Shown: piece after piece, positions 56,087 through 64,000 of the stretch | Position numbering within the stretch: position 1 is the first letter of the stretch | Layout of the letters: each line of letters begins with the position of its first letter | Assembly (NCBI GenBank): GCA_018806985.1 | Contig: JADANN010000390.1 | Coordinates: 1,550,001-1,614,000 of the forward strand | Direction: 5' to 3' | Origin: Angiostrongylus vasorum | Lineage: Eukaryota; Nematoda; Chromadorea; Rhabditida; Metastrongylidae | Length of the DNA stretch: 64,000 nt | Notes under the pieces: model-generated | What the model was told of the DNA's origin: nothing | The model's database searches: none | What the model saw: only the letters and a program-made list of their open reading frames with translations | Position numbers and translations under genes: made by a program

Positions 56087-57365
56087 GCTCCACTATTTCT
56101 CGTTTACCGAGTTTCCGATAAATACACTTTTGTCATTGTCCGTTTTACCATTTCGTGGAGCACCATCCATTCAACCTAAACGTTTTCTCCAAAAAGAGAA
56201 AACGAATTAACGTTAGAAACGAAACAACAACCAGCGTTGTTGAACGCGTGCTGACAGGTGCACACGGCGCACACAGGACTGTCGTGTTGTAACGTGTCGG
56301 AACAGGGCTGAGATGGTGCCACGTGGCTGGAGGTACAACAAAGTGCTGGGATCCATCGAATCATCTTGCTCAGTCGACGACTCAGCGGGTGGCAACTGCT
56401 TCGACAACGACGGTGGTCAGTTCAGTTTTTCTACAATTTTTCACAGTTTACCGTTTGTCATTCACTGCTCCGTATTGGTCGAATCCCTTGGCACATATTA
56501 AAATAAACACTTTTTCGTGTAAAAGAAATTCTAAAGAGAGCAGATCTTTACAAATGGAGCGAAATTATCATCGGTTAGTGTTGTACAACATAAGCCAATA
56601 AGACCGCTGCATTCCAATTATAAGTAGCAGACCGGTACGAGCAACACAATGCAGGCTATTGTTTGTAACAAAAAATTTTCAACTTAGTAGGAAGCCGACA
56701 TTCGAGCAAAGTGAAAGTGTAGAATATCAAAGAAGCACACTGATTCCTGTAGAAACGGACACAAATTCGTGACGGCTTTTCATGAACGATGGTTTAACAT
56801 TATGCTCGCCAATGCGAAACCATAGCACATGGACCACCTAACAACATACGCGGGACGAACGACTGTCCAGTGGTTTCTTAATAACACCTCATATTTCCAA
56901 ACACTGCACTGAATACTGTGCACCTTTTTATTGCCGTTATTGGGTTTGTTTCAGCCCGACCATGGTCTCAAATGCGACGCCCGAAGCGTCGCTGCACCGG
57001 CGGGTGGCGTCTTTGTGAGTTTCTGCAAATTGTTGCTGCTCATTACGATCACCATTTGAGATGGAACAAGATATAAAAGCATTGAATAGTACGGAAATAG
57101 CGAAGCAGTAAAATAATGTTCGGAAAGAAATAGTCACCATGTTCAGCCTGTCACAGCGCTCACTCACACATACAGGAGCGTCCACTTGCTTTCATTACTG
57201 GAGCCAACCGAGAACATATCGACCTCACTACTCATAAATATGCAGAAGGCGTACCCTTATAGAACTGGATTGCTTGAATCAGAAGATCTCGATCTTTGCA
57301 AAATAATGTCAATACTGGAAATACCTGCAGTTGTATGCGATCCTGCATTACTGATCCATAAACAC
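56087..57365 (+). repeat. Local duplication unit, copy B (most complete)
   Basis: Copy B holds in one piece the blocks that are scattered at 50332-52560: the A1-like unit (56087-56838), the copy-C-like segment (56845-57160) and the block ending CTGATCCATAAACAC (57165-57365), followed by a Rep3. It probably shows the original order; the 50-52 kb region is then a rearranged derivative. Confidence 0.75.
56937..57140 (-). CDS. Candidate secreted-peptide exon, unidentified
   Basis: From an internal ATG at 57140 the minus strand encodes about 67 residues: a short N-terminus, a hydrophobic signal-like core (LFYCFAISVLFNAFI followed by SCS), then a polar stretch with NGDRNEQQQFAETHKDATRR, and a stop. 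The ORF is open further upstream to 57185. The diverged copy at 52250-52520 keeps part of the frame but has a stop after the QQQ-equivalent position. The layout suits a first exon of a small secreted protein. No family is recognised, and it could be a chance frame in a repeat. Confidence 0.35.
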   Translation of the reverse strand: MVTISFRTLFYCFAISVLFNAFISCSISNGDRNEQQQFAETHKDATRRCSDASGVAFETMVGLKQTQ

Positions 57366-57755
57366 TTGGATGCATGGATGGCCCATCCTCACTGGTTGTA
57401 CGGGCTCTAGCACAAATCCTTTCTCCTCGGAGATTTGCTGGTTTAGCCATTGTTTCAGTGGAGTCCCGCGGACAGCCTGCCCGAAGTCTATCCTATGTTG
57501 TCACCACCACCACGTGCAGTCGCCGCCCTTGTGAATCAGAAGGAGATTTGCCACCATCCGACTAGTTTGACACCAGAACGGTGGTGGATCCTGGTATTGG
57601 TTTACTCTTAGCTAGGCTTCCTCATGGAAACGCCGGACTCCTTCTCAACTTGGGAGACCCTGCCAGGGGATGAACCCGCCGCTGTATTTCGCAGTCCGAC
57701 ACCTGGGAACACCTCCTAGCCACGATAAGGTGGTAAACCGTTGGAGGGTGTCTTC
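57366..57755 (-). repeat. Rep3 copy, near complete
   Basis: Reverse orientation from CTTGGATGCATGGATGGCCC to CACGATAAGGTGGTAAACCG. It sits at the same place relative to the flanking block as the truncated copy at 51698, so the insertion predates the local duplication. Confidence 0.85.
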
Positions 57756-58981
57756 AGTTTAGCACCAATAACTATTGTTATAGACTTTATTTCTCCAAAA
57801 GTTCTAAGACTTCATAAAGATCGTAACTGAGCAACACTTTGCTGAAAATCAGCGTACTCCACACCGAAAAAATCGCATCATTGGCCCGATCAATAGGGTC
57901 CCTTTCACGGACTGTGTGCTGCAGAGTTGCGCGTGGTTATCGCATTATTGAGACAACAAGTGAAGTTTCTTATCTGTGTGCTAACCAAACTAAAGGAACT
58001 CTACTCTTCATTGGAGGCACTTACCGATTCCGAATCGAGTCTTTTTTCCATAACGCAGGCTGGCGAAAATCCACATTTTGTTCTTTACTTCTCATGCTTA
58101 ATTTCATCTCAACAAACGCCTTTCTCAATTTGTAGAGTGCTGTGGTGAATTTCGTCGCAATTTGAGCACCTTCTTAAGCCTTGAATTGCCCGTTTCGTTT
58201 GCTGCATAAATTTTTAAAAAGTGTGAAAGGAAGCAGGGAATTGAAGCTGGTCTGTCAATAATTAGCTCGCTGACACTTTTGGCTGACTGACTTTGTTCAA
58301 TTCTGTTCTTTTTGCTTAGATTTTATCTCAATTCCGTTCTTTGAAGTCAGTTTCCACCGCAAGAAGAGAGCGGTATGACCAAATGATGCGACAGTAGATG
58401 GGCGCTTTGAAGAAATCTCTGTGATAACAATTAAATGTCTCTGTTTGGAATGTCTTTTGCCAGTCAGCCAGTCAAAACTGGCTATGACGTATATTTCGTT
58501 GGAAGCAAATACGATGGGACGACCTGGTTGAACATGTAGAAAACTGCCCTAATTGATATGCGATCTGGATGATTGTTCGTATGCGCTAGCAGTTTCTAAA
58601 TTCCACACGAATTTTAAAGGTTAATCCAAATGTCTGTTAGGGAAACAAGGTGTCAGTCGCTGTGTGAATTCTGCATACATTGGAGATCGTGTCTGCGAGA
58701 GGAAGAGAAATCGACGAATGACGGTCGCTTTCAAAACTATTGTTTTGCTAGTCGCCATGTGCTAGCTGACGTAAAACCGAATGCTGCAGGGTGGATTACC
58801 TGTTGAGAAAAAAAGTTGTTATCAACGGATGTCAGTGTCAAGAACATTCGCTCTTTATAAAAGAGCAACGCCGGGTGAGTATGGCTCACTCGAGATGCCC
58901 AACTGAGGAAGATCCGGTTCGATGCGAGATGAAGACATCGTCTTGAGAACATGAACAACTGTGGACCATTGACTCGGATCA
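57756..58981. other. Unannotated sequence
   Basis: A 98-codon ORF at 57839-58135 and a 133-codon minus-strand ORF at 58737-59138 show no recognisable domain; the latter overlaps a ribozyme-like motif and is probably not coding. Confidence 0.35.
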
Positions 58982-59021
58982 TCGGCTCTGATGAAGACCA
59001 AACCGCCGAAACGTTAGCCGA
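58982..59021 (+). ncRNA. Hammerhead-ribozyme-like motif, strong stem I
   Basis: TCGGCT and AGCCGA at the two ends form a perfect 6-bp stem I. Between them are the canonical core CTGATGA, a weakly paired stem II region (AGACCAAACCGCC), GAAAC and a GTT cleavage triplet, which fits the NUH rule. It is followed by GAATAAG, as at Penelope-like 3' ends. No coding part of such an element is recognised nearby, so this may be an isolated terminal remnant of another subfamily. Confidence 0.5.
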
Positions 59022-59306
59022 ATAAGCATCTTCATCAACCTCGTGTAAGCACAACTTTATGAACAGATTGGAGATCGTCTGTGTGAGAGAAGTCACCACA
59101 TCAACGACCCAGGTGAAACATGACGGATACTTTAACAAGATCTCGCGATCGCTGATTAAGAAACAGTTAAATATCGGTCAATTCTGAAGTTAAACGAGAA
59201 TCGCTTTGAAATGACTCACAATGGTTTTAACTCTAACGAATGAGCTTCGATATTACGTTCTGGAAATGTTGCTGAACCAGGTGAACGCCATTCCTCGCAC
59301 AAATTA

Positions 59307-59495
59307 ATGGAACTTTATGGTCCGTACGAATCTATGACAGAGACACGTATTGACCACCACGATGAGGAAAAAGAAATGGTTGCAAGCTTACTAGGACCAA
59401 AAGTTCTCGACGTTATGCGACCTGAGCTGTTGAGCGAGAAAGCACAGCACAACAATGATCCAACGAACGTAATAAATGTTGGATATAATATTTAA
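59307..59495 (+). CDS. Weak candidate ORF, unidentified
   Basis: A 62-codon acidic ORF (DHHDEEKEMVASLLGPKVLD) with no recognised domain. It is listed because it lies just upstream of a better candidate exon in another frame and could be part of the same locus. Support is low. Confidence 0.2.
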   Translation: MELYGPYESMTETRIDHHDEEKEMVASLLGPKVLDVMRPELLSEKAQHNNDPTNVINVGYNI

Positions 59496-59548
59496 AGATT
59501 TGCTTCACGAAGAAAATCGACAAGCTCTTCCAATTTGTTCCTTATCAG

Positions 59549-59764
59549 CGACAGGACGACACGGAAAATGAGTCAGCCCAGAATGAAAAATCCGATCACC
59601 ACGGTATATTAGCTCTCGAGATCAACACACATCGAATGGGTAATCATGAAGACATCCATATTCGTACTAAAACGCATTTCTGGCCCTCATCGACGTTGGT
59701 TCGTCAAAGACAGCCACAGCCGACCGACCTACCATTGCAAAGTGGAGGTAGAGACATCTTCTAA
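59549..59764 (+). CDS. Candidate terminal exon, unidentified
   Basis: After an acceptor-like TTCCTTATCAG ending at 59548, a frame is open for 71 codons to a TAA at 59762-59764. It lacks an early ATG, as expected for an internal or last exon. The residues are polar and protein-like: RQDDTENESAQNEKSDHHGI, then an Ile-His-Arg-Thr stretch, and QPTDLPLQSGGRDIF at the end. The same frame is open upstream to about 59489. No domain is recognised. A competing 73-codon ORF in another frame (59646-59867) overlaps it. Confidence 0.35.
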   Translation, partial: RQDDTENESAQNEKSDHHGILALEINTHRMGNHEDIHIRTKTHFWPSSTLVRQRQPQPTDLPLQSGGRDIF

Positions 59765-60573
59765 TAGCAGTTTGGACGATATCTTTTGCTTTCAAGACGG
59801 AATATTGTGGCTAAAAAATAGCTCCTGTTCTGAAATTACCAGGTTTATTTCTTGTCTCCTCCCATGATTATTTTCCTTTATTCTCTTTAATGCAAGGACA
59901 ACTTGATTGAACAAATTGTTTTCTGTCTTTGCTGGATATTTATAACAAAGTAGTCTTCCCTGATGTTGATGGCAAATATGTAGTAGTAGCACTGGGACTC
60001 GAAATAGTCTTGTTTGATGTAGCAGACTGACCAACACCTAGTATGTCGAAGCCTACCCTTCGAACAAAATCTTGGAAAAAATAGGGAGAACTAGTTTGTT
60101 AACAAGGAACGCTGCTCTAGTTTTACATCAAAAATCACTTTTTTAGAACTGAAAACCTGGTCAGCAATGTGAGATCGGTTTTTTACATCAATATACATTT
60201 CTTATTGAGACTACTTTGCTGTGTATTTTTTAGGGCAGCCACGAGTCGATCCTAGGCCGCTTAAGCGACTGTCAACTAGACCATGCGCAAAGCCGTCAAG
60301 ACGACGACGAGAGTCATGATGGCCAGTCCGTACAACTCCAAGATATAGGAAAATCGTAATGAAAATGTATAGCTACGTCATAAACAAGACTGCAATAAAA
60401 ACCACAGGGTCGACAGTTCGGCGATTCATTGCGGTGAACACGTGCAGCAACATGAGGATGCCCATTACCACAGTAGTTCCTCTTCAAATCCCTCAAGTAG
60501 TTCCTATCTTCTGTATTAGCGTATGTTTCCCATACTAACTGGTTACCTGTAACTATCTTAAATCTATGCTTAC

Positions 60574-60708
60574 ATCTTCTGTAAGTTGTCTCTTAGCGAC
60601 CTTCTCATGCACTTGCTTGGCAGCTAGCTGGAGACGGATTCCGTATCTTCTTCGTATAAACCGCTCTTCTTTGTCCAACAGTTCGGCGACTGAATGAGCA
60701 GCTGTCAC
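60574..60708 (-). CDS. Candidate internal exon, unidentified helical protein
   Basis: On the minus strand an acceptor (ACATGCAG) precedes 60708 and a donor (GAT|GTAAGC) follows 60574. The 135 bases between are exactly 45 codons, open and in phase 0 at both ends. The product, with AELLDKEERFIRRRYGIRLQ and AAKQVHEKVAKRQLTED, is highly charged and predicted to be helical. The ORF extends upstream through 60825 with less protein-like sequence, which I take as intron. Minus-strand sequence further on (60300-60500) has hydrophobic frames and a strong TTTTTATTGCAG acceptor, so more exons of a membrane-protein gene could lie there. No family is recognised. Confidence 0.45.
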
Positions 60709-61394
60709 CTGCATGTACTTTCCACCATGTGCCGTCCAATCAAATTTTTGTATAAGCCACTGCATTGTTGTCACATGCATTTTCTGTATAAACAATTGCA
60801 TAGACTTCAACAGCCTTCTGTACAAGTAGTTCTATCAGATTCTACTAACTGAGAAAGTTTCAGAACCTCTCTCTTTGAGCGATGTCTCTAGTTCCCTCTG
60901 TAGAAGCCCCTCCCCACTCCTTCCATTACAGATGGAATATAAGGAGCACTACTATTCATCAAACGAGTGCTTGCGTTTCAATCCCCCCGTGCTCCAGTAT
61001 CTTGGCATTCCGGTGCCTCACTACCCCAGTGTCCCAACTTCAGTGTTTGTCCAACTTCCTCCAAGTGTTTCACTTATCCTCATTGCAATCTCGCTCGTGC
61101 CTGCTCACTCAGCTAGCCATCTCCGATTGTGTATATTGTATTGTTGTTATTGTCATAAACAGTTGTAACCCGAACTTGAGATTCTTTTCCGTGCCTACGT
61201 CAAAAAAATCTCGCGTGGAGCAGTCACACAGAGTCGAGCATTCTACTTCGAGTTAGTCACTATTGCGTGCCAAAGACTGACCCAAAGTCCCATATTCCGT
61301 TGCACCAACTAATACATTTGGTACACTGGCCAATCTAAATCGAACTCAACACACAACGCTTCTACACTACCACACCACTGCACCAACTAATACA
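60709..61394. other. Unannotated sequence with overlapping ORFs
   Basis: Two plus-strand ORFs start at 60875 and 60882 in different frames (97 and 124 codons). One has a proline-rich then hydrophobic segment (FVQLPPSVSLILIAISLVPA). Neither has decisive support. The stretch at 59765-60573 likewise has no feature I can name. Confidence 0.35.
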
Positions 61395-61575
61395 GCATGG
61401 TGGCAAGTCTCCCTCTGATCCACAAGAGTGTGGGCCACGATGGCTAAACCACCAAAACTGCAGAAAAGTTGATGTCATGCTGGGGCCGCACTACCAGTAA
61501 GGACGGGCCGTCCAAGTTTATTTTTTCACTGCAGGAGATTCAAGTGTTGCAAATATCTTAATATCACAGTGGTTG
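61395..61575 (+). repeat. Rep3 fragment with 3' extension
   Basis: GCATGGTGGCAAGTCTCCCT, then an internal deletion, then GGACGGGCCGTCCAAGTTT. It continues into GTTGCAAATATCTTAATATCACAGTGG, matching the extension of the Rep3 copy at 11958-12395. Confidence 0.7.
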
Positions 61576-62198
61576 TATATCGTTTGTATTCTCTTAGATT
61601 TTCAAGGACAAAACCCAAAACATTTGTGAGGCCGAGTTGTTCACTTGGCAAATATGCAAAGCAGGCGTCTACAAATGCATTATATGTCACCACTCAATTG
61701 CACATAACTATGGATCTTGCGCTTTCACACATTTTCAAGTTAGATTCTCGGTAGGACTGACCACATTGTAAACAGAGCAAGAAGAATGGCAAAAACCTAG
61801 TCAACGAATACTTAAAGGAGCATTCAGATTCTTTCCATTTATGTCATTTGTGTCTTTGTTCAACTCAAGCCTCATTTTTTACATTCTTAATGAAGAGCCA
61901 TTATAAGATGTCACAGGCGTGGTAACCCTCATCTTACTTGCTACACCAAATTGAAGTTATGGCCATTTGGTAGAGTTCGTACACCACCCTGCCAAGACTT
62001 TTAATTCCCACCATTGAACGAGCAACGACTACGAACGATTGGTTGGTTCAACCACGGAACTATACATCGCATTCAATGAACTCGTTAGCAAAGAGTTTTC
62101 GAAATCTTTCCCACATAAACATCAAATGTGACTGACCAGTGCACCTAAACAGCATGCACTTACCAGCACAGGACATCTGGGCACTTCAGTGTTATGAT
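61576..62198. other. Unannotated sequence
   Basis: No recognised feature. Confidence 0.4.
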
Positions 62199-62451
62199 AA
62201 AAAAAAGCTCTCGGCGTTGATCAATCCCTGAGGAATGCGCCATGCATTTGACTTCATTACGTATCGTTGGAGGTGATTGAATGCATACCTGGCTCGTTGT
62301 ATCGAGCCAGTGCTGCTATCCAACCAGACAAGTCTGGTACCAATTTGCTGACCCCGGAGGCATGGAAGGCTTGATGAGCCATGGGCGCTAGGATCGATTC
62401 CACGTGTGTGTCCCAGTGGTGCCTCCAGCCACTGCGCCACACGCGCTCTTC
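62199..62451 (-). repeat. SINE1 copy, slightly deleted
   Basis: Reverse orientation: AAAAAAAGCTCTCGGCGTTG, then GACAAGTCTGGTACCAATTT, and a head ending CCACTGCGCCACACGCGC. About 30 bp near 62295 are missing compared with 6601-6874. Confidence 0.85.
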
Positions 62452-63065
62452 AGTGTTATAATACGGTTGGAATAATTATCAACTTTTAATAAAACTTAAC
62501 GATTCTAAGCGAAAATTTTCCAACTTCCTACCGCTATACACTTGTAAATTTTGGTTTCGACGTTCCCGCTCAGCTCTATCTATGCCTTCCCGTATAGATA
62601 AGTGGATCAGGAATTTTCATGAAAACGATGACCTTTTCAGAAACCTGTCGTCGAAACTTCTCCTACGTTTCTTTTGCTTCCTTCTTTAACCGTGCAGTTA
62701 GTTTTCAGCACTGCAGACAATTTCCGTATAGCGTGTTGACATCCCGGTTTTTATATTACCCAAATGACAGCAAGCTCATTTTCTCGGTAATCGTAAAATG
62801 GGGTCGCCAGAAGCACTGTGGCTAGACGTCCTGGTCAAAAGTACGTGCAAGGTGTAGTATGATCTCACGTTGGGTCAAAAAGCCTCCCATCCTATTAACT
62901 TCTCGAATTGTTAACAAACTTGTTTAGGAAAATTCTATATTTCATCAAGGCTGGCAGGGACTTCCGGTGAAATACCACTTGACGCTGTCATGGAATTGCC
63001 CGAGAATTCTTAGAAGAATCAGCTCTACCAATGATCCAGAACATTGTTAAATTACTTAAGTACGT
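62452..63065. other. Unannotated sequence
   Basis: A 68-codon ORF at 62619-62825 has no support; nothing else seen. Confidence 0.4.
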
Positions 63066-63107
63066 TTTATATTGTATTATATATGTATATATATAATACA
63101 ATATAAA
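63066..63107. repeat. Perfect 19-bp AT-rich inverted repeat
   Basis: TTTATATTGTATTATATAT (63066-63084) and its exact complement (63089-63107) are separated by GTAT. A TATATATATA run follows at 63127-63137, next to the SINE2 start. It could extrude a cruciform or simply reflect expansion of a TA microsatellite. Confidence 0.9.
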
Positions 63108-63137
63108 GTTGTTTCGAATAAATACGTATATATATAT

Positions 63138-63510
63138 GGGGGAGGATAGCACAGTGGTAGTGATGTCCGTCATCAAGAGCATGGTGCTAGTTGGACTGCG
63201 CTCCTGGCCAAGCAAGCCTCTCATCTCTCCGGTGTCGGGAAATTGGTACCGGACTTGTCCGAGAAAAAATCACTTTTTGCAATCCATTTGGGAACGCTCC
63301 ATCCCGGCTATCTCAGAACACCAATGAGAACTGCTTGACCAGCATTCTACGACATTCAAGATGAAATGAAAATCCTCAAGCATCAACTGAAGCCACACAT
63401 AAATAGTTGGAAGATCTTCATCGACGATGGATGCGAGGAAACGAATCGAATATGAGAAGTGCTGCGATCGTCACCGTAGCCGTGAAGACGGGTCATATAA
63501 AATAAAGTAA
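63138..63510 (+). repeat. SINE2 copy, complete (reference copy)
   Basis: The head GGAGGATAGCACAGTGGTAG contains an A-box (TAGCACAGTGG); the B-box region (GGTGCTAGTTGGACTGCGC) is degraded compared with GGTTCGATCCC at 24025-24395. The body includes GGAAATTGGTACCGGACTTG and CAACTGAAGCCACACATAAA, and the end is GTGAAGACGGGTCATATAAAATAAAG. ORFs crossing it are not genes. Confidence 0.8.
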
Positions 63511-63790
63511 AATGAAAAATATATGCATATACACAGTGCACTTTATACAACACTAGTAAGTGTATTAAACAAGAAAAAAGGTTTCTTTCATTTGGCCCTT
63601 TCCTAGTCGTTTAGCTTCGTTTTGAACTTCAATCATACTTTCGGCCTTTGGTCGGCTTCACATGAGATGTTCGTTTGATGAAGTGTGGTAGTTAACACTT
63701 CTTTTCCACCTATTAAATTTTGATTAAGGTTTGTTTCCCTGTCATAACTAGAGACAGCATAATTGTTTGCACATAGTTAAATACAAGTTA
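63511..63790. other. Spacer between SINE2 and the MraY-like ORF
   Basis: On the minus strand a frame of about 45 codons (NLIGGKEVLTTTLHQTNISC and flanks) is open between a TAA near 63765 and a TGA near 63630. It is downstream of the MraY-like ORF and not recognised. Confidence 0.3.
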
Positions 63791-64000
63791 TTATATACGT
63801 GTTAATGTATTTTCAACTGAAAGCTTAGCAGAGCCCGCAGTTGGTAGACCAATTAATGCAACCAGAACTGAAATAAACCAAATCCCTACTGCGATTTTTG
63901 ATTCTGGCCAGTTCCTTCTAAAGTAAGAATGCAGCTGTGCCACTTCAAATACTTCGCTTCTTTGGTTACTTTGAAACAATACATCTGCCAAATTATAAAC
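63791..64000 (-). pseudogene. MraY-like C-terminal fragment, possible bacterial fossil
   Basis: The minus strand is open from the window edge (64000) to a TAA at 63791, about 69 codons, with no ATG needed before the edge. The segment VFEVAQLHSYF followed by RRNWPESKIAVGIWFISVLV and ALIGLPT follows the pattern of the C-terminus of bacterial MraY: (I/V)F-x-M-A-P-(I/L)-H-H-H-(F/Y), then W-P-E-x-(K/R)-(I/V), W-I-I-S and L-I-G-L-x-T. MraY makes lipid I for peptidoglycan in the bacterial inner membrane and is absent from animals. Differences: HHH reads HSY, one residue is missing before WPE, and a non-homologous tail of about 14 residues ends the frame. One hydrophobic, membrane-spanning stretch is visible. 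A nematode SINE2 lies only 280 bp away, so contamination is not the simple answer. It could instead be a nematode membrane protein that resembles MraY by chance. Confidence 0.4.

Noticed and set aside
58737..59138. 133-codon minus-strand ORF
   Set aside because: No recognisable motif, and it runs antisense over the ribozyme-like motif at 58982; probably chance.
63142..63215. tRNA gene
   Set aside because: A- and B-box-like segments are present but cloverleaf pairing is not, and the sequence continues into the SINE2 body.
1..64000. CRISPR array, bacterial operon, phage or integron
   Set aside because: There are no regularly spaced direct repeats, no gene clusters with short spacing, and the repeat content is nematode-like.

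Overview
The window looks like intergenic or intronic DNA from a nematode, most likely a strongylid (hookworm group). It is AT-rich and has no long ORFs of a normal gene. It is dominated by decayed transposable elements of kinds known from hookworms: RTE-class non-LTR retrotransposons, mariner transposons, Penelope-like elements with GIY-YIG domains, and tRNA-headed SINEs. No complete host gene can be supported. The taxon is inferred from the flavour of the repeats and has not been tested by search.

Layout. 0-13 kb is mostly anonymous sequence with scattered SINE1 copies, one palindromic repeat (R4), a trinucleotide repeat and one plausible host exon near 4.9 kb. 13.8-25.7 kb holds two copies of a ~1.26 kb repeat (R5). 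The first is split by a ~2.5 kb Penelope-like element that itself carries a SINE and a mariner fragment. Between the copies lie a second Penelope-like element and two RTE fragments placed head to head. 25.7-33 kb has R4 copies, Rep3, SINEs and a 75-bp in-frame repeat. 33-36.4 kb is a tail-to-tail pair of Penelope-like elements. 36.4-50.3 kb contains four RTE copies that keep their 5' leaders; two near-complete ones form a large inverted repeat (39.2-42.5 kb minus, 45.4-48.7 kb plus). 50.3-57.8 kb is a rearranged local duplication with a broken mariner in the middle. 58-64 kb has weak exon candidates, a SINE2 and, at the right edge, an ORF resembling the C-terminus of bacterial MraY.

How the parts relate. 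The autonomous elements (RTE, Penelope-like, mariner) are all disabled by stops, frameshifts, lost catalytic residues or insertions. The short families (SINE1, SINE2, Rep3, R4) are non-autonomous and have inserted into them, giving a relative order of events. Five sites carry hammerhead-ribozyme-like motifs, four of them in the 3' regions of Penelope-like elements. The most unusual observations are the MraY-like ORF (63791-64000), the ribozyme-like motifs, the nested insertions, and a TAG codon shared by two RTE copies. Promoters, operons and ribosome-binding sites are not discernible.
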